Notes: generated by a model from the sequence alone, not told the origin. A stretch of 64,000 nt of DNA from an uncultured Flavobacteriaceae bacterium (GCA_938029725.1 CALHGE010000035.1:1-64000), one strand, 5' to 3'; positions 52,030-60,286 are shown, numbered from the stretch's first letter. Numbers and translations are program-made.

Positions 52030-52329
52030 ATGAAAGGAAAATTTGACAAGCTAATTGACTCTGAATTCCCTGTTTTAGTAGATTTTTTTGCTGAATGGTG
52101 TGGCCCATGTAAAGCCTTGGCTCCCATTTTAAAACAAGTAAAAGATGAATTGGGCGATGGCGTCCGAATTGTGAAAATAGACATAGATAAAAATCAGCCT
52201 CTGGCCACTACATATCAAGTTAGGGGTGTACCTACCATGCTTCTCTTTAAAAACGGAAAGCAGCTATGGCGAAAGTCTGGGGCCTTACCGAAACATGAGA
52301 TTGTAGAGGCGATTATAGCTGTTTCTTAA
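52030..52329 (+). CDS. Thioredoxin
   Basis: 99 residues, no signal peptide, cytoplasmic. Active site AEWCGPCKAL (Cys24, Cys27), cis-Pro in RGVPTMLLFKNGK. Reduces protein disulfides; shares its promoter region with the usp unit. Its end is four bases from the end of the convergent ROK gene. Confidence 0.95.
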   Translation: MKGKFDKLIDSEFPVLVDFFAEWCGPCKALAPILKQVKDELGDGVRIVKIDIDKNQPLATTYQVRGVPTMLLFKNGKQLWRKSGALPKHEIVEAIIAVS

Positions 52330-52333
52330 GGCT

Positions 52334-53302
52334 TTAAGTAGTGTTCAAACCTTGCCAAGCTAGTGCTGCAGGTCCTAAAACAGCCTCTTTACTAGAGGCC
52401 TCAGATAGTAGAATCTTGACCTTACCTCTATAAGCAGTGAATAATGCTGCTTCCATATAACGATTCAGAGGGTTTAGAAAGAGCGCTCCTGCTTGGCTTA
52501 GGCCACCTGTCAAAATAAAAGCTTCGGGTTCTAAGTGGGCAACGGTATCTGCCATTTTGCTGCCTAAAATTTTTGCGGTTTGTTCAAAAGCCTGTAAAGC
52601 AATCGCATCGCCATGATGTGCCGCTTCTGATATTTTTTCTCCAGAAAGCTTTTCAAAGCTATAGTTACGTAAAATAGATTTCGTAGTACGATCTGCTAAG
52701 AGTTGAAAAACGCTGCGTTTGATTCCTGTGACCGAGGCATAGGTTTCTAGGCAGCCTTGAAGTCCGCAATTGCATTGTCTTCCATCTGAAAATACGTTTA
52801 CATGCCCTAGCTCACCAGCCATACCATAGTTGCCATAGAGTAACTGTCTTTCGTTGATGATACCGCTACCGAGACCGGTACCCAGTGTGAGCACTACAAA
52901 ATTCTTCATATTTGTTCCTAGGCCAAAATACAATTCCCCCAATGCGGCGGCGTTGGCGTCATTTGTTATATAACTAGGTCGGTCAAGGATATCTTGTACT
53001 GTTTTTTTTATTGGGATGCTTTTTCCCCATATAAAATTGGGTGGGTTTATCATTTCTCCCGTTTTGTAATTGGCATTTGGTGCGCCGATACCAATAGCTA
53101 GGATGGTGTCCGAACTATCTATAGTTGAAAGGAGCTGATTAACTTCTTTAGTCAGTTTTTTTGTGAATTCACCAAACGGCTGTTTCGCACCAGTTTTAAA
53201 GACGTTATTAGAAAGAACTATACCGGCACGATTTACGAGACCTAGTTTTGTAAAGGTGCCACCAATGTCTATGGCGAGGACCATTTCTGAGTTTTTAGCC
53301 AT
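52334..53302 (-). CDS. ROK-family sugar kinase (glucokinase-like)
   Basis: 322 residues. ATP-binding LAIDIGGTFTKLGLV, sugar-binding ITNDANAAALGE, the phosphate loop LTLGTGLGSGI, and the ROK zinc site GHVNVFSDGRQCNCGLQGCLETYAS. Phosphorylates glucose or a related sugar in the cytoplasm. Its start is only about 55 bases from the dyad at 53357, but the matching -7 element points the other way, so its own promoter is not clear. Confidence 0.88.
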   Translation of the reverse strand: MAKNSEMVLAIDIGGTFTKLGLVNRAGIVLSNNVFKTGAKQPFGEFTKKLTKEVNQLLSTIDSSDTILAIGIGAPNANYKTGEMINPPNFIWGKSIPIKKTVQDILDRPSYITNDANAAALGELYFGLGTNMKNFVVLTLGTGLGSGIINERQLLYGNYGMAGELGHVNVFSDGRQCNCGLQGCLETYASVTGIKRSVFQLLADRTTKSILRNYSFEKLSGEKISEAAHHGDAIALQAFEQTAKILGSKMADTVAHLEPEAFILTGGLSQAGALFLNPLNRYMEAALFTAYRGKVKILLSEASSKEAVLGPAALAWQGLNTT

Positions 53303-53356
53303 TAAAATTTATTTTAACTACAAATCAATATTCATAAATTTTTTTAATCCCTCAAC

Positions 53357-53399
53357 TGATGCCTATCATTTCGTTTAAAAATGGCAGTGGTTAACTTTA
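53357..53399 (+). promoter_or_regulatory. CRP/FNR-type box with -7 element reading into an unannotated region
   Basis: TGATGCCTATCA at 53357-53368, 23 bases, TAACTTTA at 53392-53399 on the plus strand (TAnnTTTR). At the same distance on the minus side (53333-53326) the bases GAATATTG do not fit a -7 element. Predicted start near 53405. Confidence 0.55.
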
Positions 53400-53404
53400 G
53401 TTAA

Positions 53405-53690
53405 TAGGATTAGCATGTGAACTTTCACAACATTAAAAATTCTCACATCTTTAGAAGAAAAAGCTATTATCACAAAGAATTTGAAGCGCATTTTAGCTAT
53501 TGTTATACTAGATATGGAGCATAATAGCATTTGCTTTTTACATTCTAGCCTAACCGTTTTAGATAGCACTAAAAGAGAATTGAATGGCATCGACTTTGCT
53601 GAAACGAGCACCTACAGTCAAAACAATAAAGATACCAATGAAGATATCACTAGAACCTTGCCTTCTGATTTTTAAGAAAATTACTTCTTA
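53405..53690 (+). ncRNA. Predicted regulated transcript, small RNA or small-protein message
   Basis: Region downstream of the 53357 box, before the convergent usp gene end at 53696. A 64-codon frame at 53481-53675 starts with TTG (MKRILAIVILDMEHNSICFL) and is open back to 53421 without an ATG; a second frame starts with GTG 53417 and runs 36 codons. Neither is convincing. An AT-rich inverted repeat TTAAGAA / TTCTTAA at about 53672-53690 could end both this transcript and the convergent usp unit. Confidence 0.35.
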
Positions 53691-53695
53691 AAATC

Positions 53696-54547
53696 TTAGG
53701 CTGGTAGATGCATTACTAGTAAAGGTATTTTTGTTTTAAATGCGATATTCTTCACCACCGATTCGCGAGTTAATTTTTCTATAAAGCTATGCCAGTAGTC
53801 AATAATTGCTAGCATTCCAATTTCTTTATTTTGTTCAACTTGGCTTATAATCTCGGTTGCGACTTTAGCGGTTTTCGCTAGCTCTATGATTTCATATGAC
53901 ACTTCTTTAAGTCGCTTTGCAATCACCTTTTTAGCCGTTTCTTGATGAGCCGCTTTCTTTTCTTTGTCGACTAAATGTAAAACACGAATTTTAGAATCCC
54001 AAAGTTTGGCCAATAAGAGCATGGGGTGTAATTCATATTTGTCGTATACATGTTCAAAACCAGTTGCAAAAAGAATGGTGTCGGGCGTATCAAAACTATA
54101 ATCTGCCGGTACAGCCACTATTGGACAAAAATCTATTTTACTGATGATTTTCAGGGTATTACTACCCATAAATACACCTTTTAATCCACTTGCGCCTTGT
54201 GTACCCATAAAAATGAAATAGCTATTAAGGTCAATAGCAGACTTGCCTATAGCATTTAATAAGGAGCCAGCAATAGCTAAGGTTTTAAAGACATGCTTCG
54301 GGTTGTCATTTTCTAGTTTCACAGTTTCGAAAACTTCGGCTAAACCTCTTTCTGAAGTTTCCTTTGAAAGTTGAAATAATCGGGTATTTCGTTCTTTGTT
54401 TCGTCTACTATCAAGGTTCGAAGCCCCGGTTTGATAGGCATTTAGAATATAGAATGTACATTCTTCTTTTTCAAATAAATAAATCGCATAACGCAAGGCA
54501 TGATATGCATTGTCTGAAAAATCTGTAGGTACTAGTACGTTTATCAT
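53696..54547 (-). CDS. Tandem universal stress protein (UspA family)
   Basis: 283 residues. VLVPTDFSDNAYHALRYAIY, domain 1 ATP motif MGTQGASGLKGVFMGSNT; domain 2 without motif, ending YWHSFIEKLTRESVVKNIAF and IPLLVMHLP. Third gene of a usp triplet, 12 bases after the second. Confidence 0.92.
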   Translation of the reverse strand: MINVLVPTDFSDNAYHALRYAIYLFEKEECTFYILNAYQTGASNLDSRRNKERNTRLFQLSKETSERGLAEVFETVKLENDNPKHVFKTLAIAGSLLNAIGKSAIDLNSYFIFMGTQGASGLKGVFMGSNTLKIISKIDFCPIVAVPADYSFDTPDTILFATGFEHVYDKYELHPMLLLAKLWDSKIRVLHLVDKEKKAAHQETAKKVIAKRLKEVSYEIIELAKTAKVATEIISQVEQNKEIGMLAIIDYWHSFIEKLTRESVVKNIAFKTKIPLLVMHLPA

Positions 54548-54559
54548 AGTCGTATGTCT

Positions 54560-55402
54560 TTACTCTGGTAATATTAGAAGTGGTACATCGGTATGAAATC
54601 CAAGCCTTTTTACCACCGGTTCTTGGGTTAATTTTTCCATGAAGGTATGCCCATAGTGAATCAGACAGATCATATCTGCGAATTGTTCATTAGCGAATTC
54701 GCTTATAGCTGTAGCTATGGTATTTTTAATCGTCACCTTATAGAACGAATGCTTTATGGGGGCTAATCGCTCTTCTAGTATTTTTTTATTCGCCAACTGC
54801 GATTCTGAAAGTTTGAATTCTTGAGCTACGTGAAATACAAGAATTTGTGACCTCGAAGCTTCGGCTAGTACGGTTAATGTTTTTAATTGTCCTTTAGAAA
54901 AGAAATTGGCATATTCTGTGGGGAAAACAATATTTCTCAAGGATTGAAAATTAAAGTTCTCAGGTATTACTAAAATAGCACAATTGCGAACTTTTTTCAG
55001 AACGCGTACAGCATTGCTTCCTAAAAAGATTTGCTTGGCGCCTGTGGCTCCTTTTGTTCCCATAACAATCAAGTCTAAATCGTGTTTTGGAACGAGTTCG
55101 CTTATCACCTTAGCCAAGTCGCCACGTGTTGCCTTTATTGAAAACGTATGCTGAGTGTCATCTGAAACTTTTGCTATCGTAGCGAGGGTCTCTTCTAATT
55201 TGTTTAATGCATCTTTATGCATGGCGTCATAGACTAGGCCTGTTATAGTTGAGTTTTGACGGCTTGATTTGTTTCGGGTGTCAGGTTCGTAAGCATGCAA
55301 CAAAATAAAATGACAAGAGTTCTTATGCTGTAATTTGATAGCCGTAAAAATAGCATTCAGTGCGTAGTCTGAGAAGTCTGTGGGCAAGAGTATTTCTTTC
55401 AT
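54560..55402 (-). CDS. Tandem universal stress protein (UspA family)
   Basis: 280 residues. EILLPTDFSDYALNAIFTAI, ATP motif MGTKGATGAKQIFLGSNA in domain 1; domain 2 degenerate, ending YGHTFMEKLTQEPVVKRLGF and VPLLILPE. Second gene of the triplet, 15 bases after the first. Confidence 0.92.
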   Translation of the reverse strand: MKEILLPTDFSDYALNAIFTAIKLQHKNSCHFILLHAYEPDTRNKSSRQNSTITGLVYDAMHKDALNKLEETLATIAKVSDDTQHTFSIKATRGDLAKVISELVPKHDLDLIVMGTKGATGAKQIFLGSNAVRVLKKVRNCAILVIPENFNFQSLRNIVFPTEYANFFSKGQLKTLTVLAEASRSQILVFHVAQEFKLSESQLANKKILEERLAPIKHSFYKVTIKNTIATAISEFANEQFADMICLIHYGHTFMEKLTQEPVVKRLGFHTDVPLLILPE

Positions 55403-55417
55403 AATAGTTGATTTATA

Positions 55418-56263
55418 TTATCGAGGTAAATTTTGCATGACCAAAAATGGAGTTTTAATGGTCAAACCAATTTCATCAATCGTTGAGCGATAAAGCATAT
55501 CTTCTAAAAAAGAATGTCTAGAATTGACCATAACTAGAAAATCAATATGTTTTGACGCTATGTACTCTTGTATCGCTTGGGCTTTGTTTTTCACAGCAGT
55601 ACGCTCAAAAAATAAATAGGAATCAGGAAGACTTTCGCTTAAAAAACGTTTGTTATCTATTTGGCGTGAACTGAGAATTTCAAAATCTGAAATGTAAAGA
55701 CAATGGATTTCCGATTTATATTCTCCGCTTAGGCTGTTTAATAATTTGAGTTCTCTTCTTTTATAGGGCAACATATAGTGGGTAGGAAACAGTATTTTTT
55801 TTGGCTGTTTAAATACAGCCTCTTGGGGTACAGCCAGAACAGGGCATTGTACATATTTGAATATTTGAACGGTATAGCTGCCAAAGATTATATTTTTATC
55901 GTTCGTCTGCCCCTTGGTACCCATAATAACCATATCGATGTTGAGTTCGTTTACAAAATCATTTACCGCATCTGTAAGTGAATCAAAAGCGCTTATGCTT
56001 TCGTAGCTATGTTTAGGATTAGGAGGAACTTTGGTTATCTCCTGAATCAAGGCATCTAATTTTTGCTGTGTTTCTTTTTTTATTTTTTCCTTTTCTACTT
56101 GAGCATCAATTTCCGCAGTAGATCGAAAAGGGCCGTATACTTCATCGGCATAGGCATGAAGAAAGTAGAACCGGGTTCTTTCACATTTAAAAAGTGCTAT
56201 TGCATATTGAACGGCATGCAATGCATTTTTTGAAAAGTCAGTAGGAATTAATATCGTTCTCAT
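55418..56263 (-). CDS. Tandem universal stress protein (UspA family)
   Basis: 281 residues from ATG 56263. The longer frame begins with TTG at 56281, but that codon lies in the predicted -7 element, so the ATG is chosen. TILIPTDFSKNALHAVQYAI, ATP motif MGTKGQTNDKNIIFGSYT, second domain degenerate with SRHSFLEDMLYRSTIDEIGL and TPFLVM. First gene of the triplet. Confidence 0.92.
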   Translation of the reverse strand: MRTILIPTDFSKNALHAVQYAIALFKCERTRFYFLHAYADEVYGPFRSTAEIDAQVEKEKIKKETQQKLDALIQEITKVPPNPKHSYESISAFDSLTDAVNDFVNELNIDMVIMGTKGQTNDKNIIFGSYTVQIFKYVQCPVLAVPQEAVFKQPKKILFPTHYMLPYKRRELKLLNSLSGEYKSEIHCLYISDFEILSSRQIDNKRFLSESLPDSYLFFERTAVKNKAQAIQEYIASKHIDFLVMVNSRHSFLEDMLYRSTIDEIGLTIKTPFLVMQNLPR

Positions 56264-56278
56264 ACGCTCTATTTTGTT

Positions 56279-56321
56279 CAAAAATAAAAGGGATGATACT
56301 CTTAAACTATGATATTGGTCA
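56279..56321 (-). promoter_or_regulatory. CRP/FNR-type box with -7 element for the usp triplet
   Basis: TGATATTGGTCA at 56310-56321, 23 bases, then TATTTTTG (56286-56279, minus), an exact TAnnTTTG. Predicted start near 56273, ten bases before ATG 56263. The best-formed promoter of the set. Confidence 0.75.
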
Positions 56322-56373
56322 GTTGCGTAACTGGCGGCTAGAAACGATAGGAATGGAATTAGTACTGTATTCT

Positions 56374-56583
56374 CTAAGGAGTTTCAAGTTCAATTTTTAT
56401 CAAATTACGAATCACTTCAATCTGGTTTATGGTCTCATGACACACCGTGTCTTTTTCTGCCATAATTGATAGCATTGCTATCACCAGATTTTGAAATACA
56501 TGGGTATCTACTAGTTCTGGTTTTTGAACCTTTCTCTTGGAGAGCTTTATAACAGTACTGATAGCTATTCGCCATGTTCTCAT
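56374..56583 (-). CDS. Possible small hypothetical protein (69 aa)
   Basis: 69 residues from ATG 56583 (MRTWRIAISTVIKLSKRKVQ); the frame is open further upstream but with poor composition. Helical pattern, no motif recognised. It lies between the receiver gene and the usp triplet, in a stretch otherwise empty. Coding status is uncertain. Confidence 0.35.
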   Translation of the reverse strand: MRTWRIAISTVIKLSKRKVQKPELVDTHVFQNLVIAMLSIMAEKDTVCHETINQIEVIRNLIKIELETP

Positions 56584-56821
56584 AAATATTTCTTTGATAG
56601 CTATTTGAATTAAAAAGCATAAAAAAAAGGGAGTTAAAGAGTAACTGTAGCTAGTAAACAATTTGTTTCTACACACAGGTACAGAAGAAGAATATGGATG
56701 AATATGTTTTAAATGAATCGAAATGTGTACCTACCTGAAGAGGGGCTGCTAATTTTAAATGTTCTTTGGCGCCAATGATTAGAACTGGTCTGAAAATTTG
56801 CTAGGGTATTTAAAAAGAAAA

Positions 56822-57232
56822 CTAAGATGAGTAATAGGCTTCTTCAATACGTTGAATAGTTTTTTGATTTAAGGGTTTTTCGAAAAAAGTTTTGACGTAC
56901 TTATTTTGCTCAGCTTTAGTTTTGTCATTAGGGTTTAATGATGAAGAGAGCAGGTATACCGAGCACTTGTTTTTAATTTCTTGGGGTAGCAGCTTAAATT
57001 CGTCTAAAAACTCAAAACCATTCATTAGTGGCATGTTTATATCTAAAAGCAAAATATTAGGAATTTCAGTATTATTTTTAAAATATGCTAAGGCCTTAGA
57101 AGCTTCTGTAAAGGTTAAAATTTTAAAACCTTTACTGTACATCTCTATGATTTTTTGATTCAGGTATAAATCGATATCAGAATCATCTACAATCATTACA
57201 AATGGAGGTTTTTTGTCCTTAGATAACTTCAT
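56822..57232 (-). CDS. Single-domain response regulator (CheY-like)
   Basis: 136 residues, a complete receiver with acidic pair VDDSD, phospho-acceptor in LLLDINMPLMNGFEFL, Ser/Thr position in VYLLSSS and Lys in FFEKPL. No output domain. Overlaps the end of the upstream histidine kinase gene by 14 bases, so it is most likely its direct phosphorylation partner. Confidence 0.92.
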   Translation of the reverse strand: MKLSKDKKPPFVMIVDDSDIDLYLNQKIIEMYSKGFKILTFTEASKALAYFKNNTEIPNILLLDINMPLMNGFEFLDEFKLLPQEIKNKCSVYLLSSSLNPNDKTKAEQNKYVKTFFEKPLNQKTIQRIEEAYYSS

Positions 57233-58877
57233 TAATCATGTTTTTTAAGTTTACAACAAATGTAGTTCCTTCACCAGCTGTACTTTTTACTGTTATTTCG
57301 CCCTTGATATTCTCAAGTATTTCTTTAACCATATACAAGCCTAGGCCACTGCCGGTTTGGCTTGTTGTGGCTCTGTAGAACATGTCAAAAATTTTAGGGA
57401 GATATGCTTCTTTAATTCCAACACCATTGTCTTCTATAGTAATGATAGCACCGTCTATATTGGTTAAGGCTGAAATTTTTATAAACGAATTTTGAAGCGT
57501 GGTATTCCTATATTTTATAGCATTGCTAATCAAGTTGTTCAAAACGGCGTACACCCTTTCATAGCTTGAATAAAATGGTATGACATCTTCTATTTCAATA
57601 CGTATATTTATTTGTGCTACTTCGATCGGTAGAACAGCATCTAGTATTTCATTGATTGCTTTTTTGAATTTTATTTTTTCTGTAAGGACCGGGTTTTTCT
57701 TATTTTTTGAATAGGAGAGAATATCTTGAATGAAATCATCTAAGTTGGTAATTCTTTTTTCAATTAAATCTAAGTGATATAATTTCTCTTTATCCGCTTC
57801 GCTCATCTTCATTATGCCCAAAAGCCCAAGTATAGAAGTTAATGGAGAACGTAAATCATGCGTCACGCTATATACAAAACGGTCTAACTCTTCGTTCAAT
57901 TTGCTAAGCTCCTCATTCTGTTTTTTGAGAGCAAGCTTATCATTGACTTGTTCTGTTACATCGCGTTCTATTGCAATCCAATGGGTGTACCAACCGTTTT
58001 CATCTGTAACTGGCGTAACGGTAAAATTAATCCAAAATTCGTCGCCATTTTTTCTGTAATTAACCGTAGTTATTTCATGGCTATCCCATTTTCTTAGTGC
58101 TATGCCTAGTTTTTTTAGGCCTTCTTTGTCAGATTTAGGTCCCTGTAAAATTCGAGGAGTTTTGCCAATTACCTCTGCTTTACTGTAGCCAGTCATGCGG
58201 CAAAAAGCATCATTTACATAAAGTATACGAGGACCAGGTTCATCAAAAGGCTCCGCTTCTGTAATTAGAACGGCATCCATAGTATTGGTAATAACAGAAC
58301 TTAGCAGTTTAAGCTCATGTTTTTCTAGTTTTTCTTTAGTGATATCAGTAGCGCTTATAGCATATTTTTCTTCTGTAGCATTGTAGCTACCTTCTAAAGA
58401 TAAAAACTGAGTAGGACTTGAATTGCTATTGAGTTTTAACTCAATATCGGAAGTATTTTCTCCTGCAGTAATTGATTTTATAAATTCTTGAAATGTTCCT
58501 TTTGAAATTAGATGTACAAAATGCTCAAACTGTATGTTCGCAAGATCTTCATTAGCGCCATTAAGCATTTTTGAACCGGTTTGGTTCGTCTCTAATATTT
58601 TTCCGTCAGCAGCTAGTGTAAAGTAACCGGTTGGAGCGTTTTCATAAAGTTCTTCATAGGCTTTTAAAAGCTTTTCGGCTTCTAAATTCGCAATTTCTAC
58701 AGCTTCTTTTTGTTTAAGAATTATGGCTTGAGACTCTTTTAATAGCGCAATAGCATCACTATGTTTTCCAGATACTAGAGAAGCAGCAGTAGATTTAGTA
58801 GTTGACTTTTTACTGTTCTGAGAATTTAAATCCCACGGTATTGAACTATCGCTAAATTCATCATTTTTATTAGTCAT
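57219..58877 (-). CDS. PAS-PAS histidine kinase with LOV-like domain lacking the photoactive Cys
   Basis: 552 residues. N-terminal linker and coiled coil (about 40-75), PAS 1 (about 75-185), PAS 2 (about 195-310), HisKA with FVYSVTHDLRSPLTSILG, HATPase_c with NLISNAIKYR, DNGVGI and GSGLGLYM. PAS 2 has the outline of a LOV domain (GKTPRILQGPKSD, VNYRKNGDEFWINFTVTPV), but the residue aligned with the flavin-binding Cys of GxNCRFLQ is Pro, so no normal photocycle is expected. Paired with the receiver gene downstream. Confidence 0.9.
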   Translation of the reverse strand: MTNKNDEFSDSSIPWDLNSQNSKKSTTKSTAASLVSGKHSDAIALLKESQAIILKQKEAVEIANLEAEKLLKAYEELYENAPTGYFTLAADGKILETNQTGSKMLNGANEDLANIQFEHFVHLISKGTFQEFIKSITAGENTSDIELKLNSNSSPTQFLSLEGSYNATEEKYAISATDITKEKLEKHELKLLSSVITNTMDAVLITEAEPFDEPGPRILYVNDAFCRMTGYSKAEVIGKTPRILQGPKSDKEGLKKLGIALRKWDSHEITTVNYRKNGDEFWINFTVTPVTDENGWYTHWIAIERDVTEQVNDKLALKKQNEELSKLNEELDRFVYSVTHDLRSPLTSILGLLGIMKMSEADKEKLYHLDLIEKRITNLDDFIQDILSYSKNKKNPVLTEKIKFKKAINEILDAVLPIEVAQINIRIEIEDVIPFYSSYERVYAVLNNLISNAIKYRNTTLQNSFIKISALTNIDGAIITIEDNGVGIKEAYLPKIFDMFYRATTSQTGSGLGLYMVKEILENIKGEITVKSTAGEGTTFVVNLKNMINEVI

Positions 58878-59093
58878 ACTATAAAGGCCTGTTTTTGTTA
58901 AGGGGGGTAAAACAAAAGACTGCTAAAAAACTATTGCGAATTTAGGTATTGGATATAGTATGTTAGCGGGTTGTTTGATATTCGGGGGTTTAAAATAGTG
59001 GTGAAGTGTTTATTATCGACTGTCAAGTTATGAAAATTAGCCGCAATAAGCGGTTTAATTTGCGTTATAATTGATTCGATTAAAATATGATGA

Positions 59094-59240
59094 CTAGCAT
59101 CCTAAACCTTTTGGATTCCTGAGTTTTAATGAAGCTATAACTTTTGGAGTATCTTCTTCTTCTTCTTCTTCTTCCGGAAGCAATTCATTCAACTTATAGG
59201 CTTCATTCGAGTAGAAGCCTCGCCCTTCAAAATAATCAGA
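59094..59240 (-). pseudogene. C-terminal fragment of an unidentified small protein
   Basis: A stop-to-stop frame of 48 codons ending at TAG 59094-59096. It reads SDYFEGRGFYSNEAYKLNEL, then LLPEEEEEEEDTPKVIASLK and LRNPKGLGC. The seven Glu codons are a perfect GAA microsatellite (seven TTC units on plus, 59154-59174). The frame has no ATG, and the upstream bases are closed in all frames. Read as a decayed gene end or a very short ORF with a rare start. Confidence 0.4.
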
Positions 59241-59334
59241 TTATAGTTTATTCTAATATACACCGTGATACTTTTCGAAATAGAAACTTTAAAAGAATAG
59301 CTGTTATTTCAGAAACTGGTGGTTTTATGGATAG

Positions 59335-59377
59335 TGACCAATGTCATTTTATTTCATGAAACAAAGACTCACTTTTG
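59335..59377 (+). promoter_or_regulatory. CRP/FNR-type box with -7 element for the sigma-factor gene
   Basis: TGACCAATGTCA at 59335-59346, 23 bases, CACTTTTG at 59370-59377 (TAnnTTTG with C for the first T). Predicted start near 59383, 24 bases before ATG 59407. Confidence 0.6.
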
Positions 59378-59406
59378 AACAATACGATACTAAAAAGGTT
59401 TAAAAC

Positions 59407-60177
59407 ATGGACATCTTAACATATTACAAGGGCAAAAAGGAATTTAATGTATTCGTAGCGAGTACGTTTTTAGATTTGGCACAGTTCAAGAAAAAAGAGA
59501 ATAAGGAAGCATTCAATAGCTTACTCTTAAAAACCTTTTATCAGGTTAAACGCTATATTGCTAAAAGAGTGAGCACTGCCTTGGCAAAGGGAAATCTTCC
59601 GAAAGGGAAATACAAAACCGATGATTTTGTCGATCAACTTTTTATTGAGGTCTATGACCATTTTGATAGGGTCACGAGTAAAGAGAAGCTGCATCCTTGG
59701 TTATTCAAGAAAGCAGATGAACTTTTGGAAAATGCCATCATCGATGAAAAATTTGACGATTATTTTCTTAAAAATATTGATGATTATGCTAAACCTGAAT
59801 GGGATGAGATGGAGGAAAAATTCAGTACAGATGGCGATGGTGACTATGTAATGATTGAAGAACTAGACGATATTTCATACCCTAAAAATGACTATGTGCT
59901 TAACCATGTGTTTGTGGAGGACCACAAAAAGAAAATTATGGATCAGCTTGATGAGGATTTAGGAGCTGAGAAAATCAAAAAACATGTGGCAATGGTATTA
60001 CACAATTTACCATTACCCATGCGTACGGTCTTTCAACTGGCCACGGAGTACCAATTTACCCTTGAGGAAATCACCGTTATACGTAACCAAAGCTTAGAAG
60101 AGGTTCGCCTACTCATAGAAAAGGCCCGTAAGGTGCTTGAAGCCAGTTTTTTCAATAGATATACTTCAGAAAAATAA
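59407..60177 (+). CDS. Divergent sigma-70-family (ECF-like) sigma factor
   Basis: 256 residues. A C-terminal sigma region 4 is clear (about 195-248; MVLHNLPLPMRTVFQLATEY, EITVIRNQSLEEVRLLIEKA). The first 115 residues could be a diverged region 2 (FNSLLLKTFYQVKRYIAKRV; TDDFVDQLFIEVYDHFDRV; HPWLFKKADELLENAI). Between them lies an acidic insertion of about 70 residues (PEWDEMEEKFSTDGDGDYVM). ECF factors are usually about 180 residues. Behind a regulated promoter; no anti-sigma gene adjoins it. Confidence 0.8.
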   Translation: MDILTYYKGKKEFNVFVASTFLDLAQFKKKENKEAFNSLLLKTFYQVKRYIAKRVSTALAKGNLPKGKYKTDDFVDQLFIEVYDHFDRVTSKEKLHPWLFKKADELLENAIIDEKFDDYFLKNIDDYAKPEWDEMEEKFSTDGDGDYVMIEELDDISYPKNDYVLNHVFVEDHKKKIMDQLDEDLGAEKIKKHVAMVLHNLPLPMRTVFQLATEYQFTLEEITVIRNQSLEEVRLLIEKARKVLEASFFNRYTSEK

Positions 60178-60286
60178 GAAGGTATTAGCGTGATGTATAA
60201 AGATCAGTAGGTTGTTAGGTATTCATCAAGGTGCTTTCCAAAACATGAATTATTATTTAAGGTATTAGAGGTGTAAAATTTTACAA

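Larger units (their letters stand above)
58878..59406. other. Intergenic region between kinase and sigma-factor genes
   Basis: About 530 bases. It contains a coding-like minus-strand fragment (59094-59240), an imperfect hairpin at 59034-59061 (CCGC, loop AATAA, GCGG, plus A/T pairs) just past the end of that fragment, and the regulated promoter of the sigma-factor gene at 59335. No complete gene is supported. Confidence 0.55.

Noticed and set aside
53375..53611. Minus-strand ORF of 78 codons
   Set aside because: Overlaps the plus-strand dyad promoter, and its hydrophobic pieces do not form a sensible protein.
59144..59359. Plus-strand ORF of 71 codons with a run of Leu
   Set aside because: The Leu run is the TTC microsatellite read in another frame, and the ORF ends inside the sigma-factor promoter; the minus strand of the same bases looks more protein-like.
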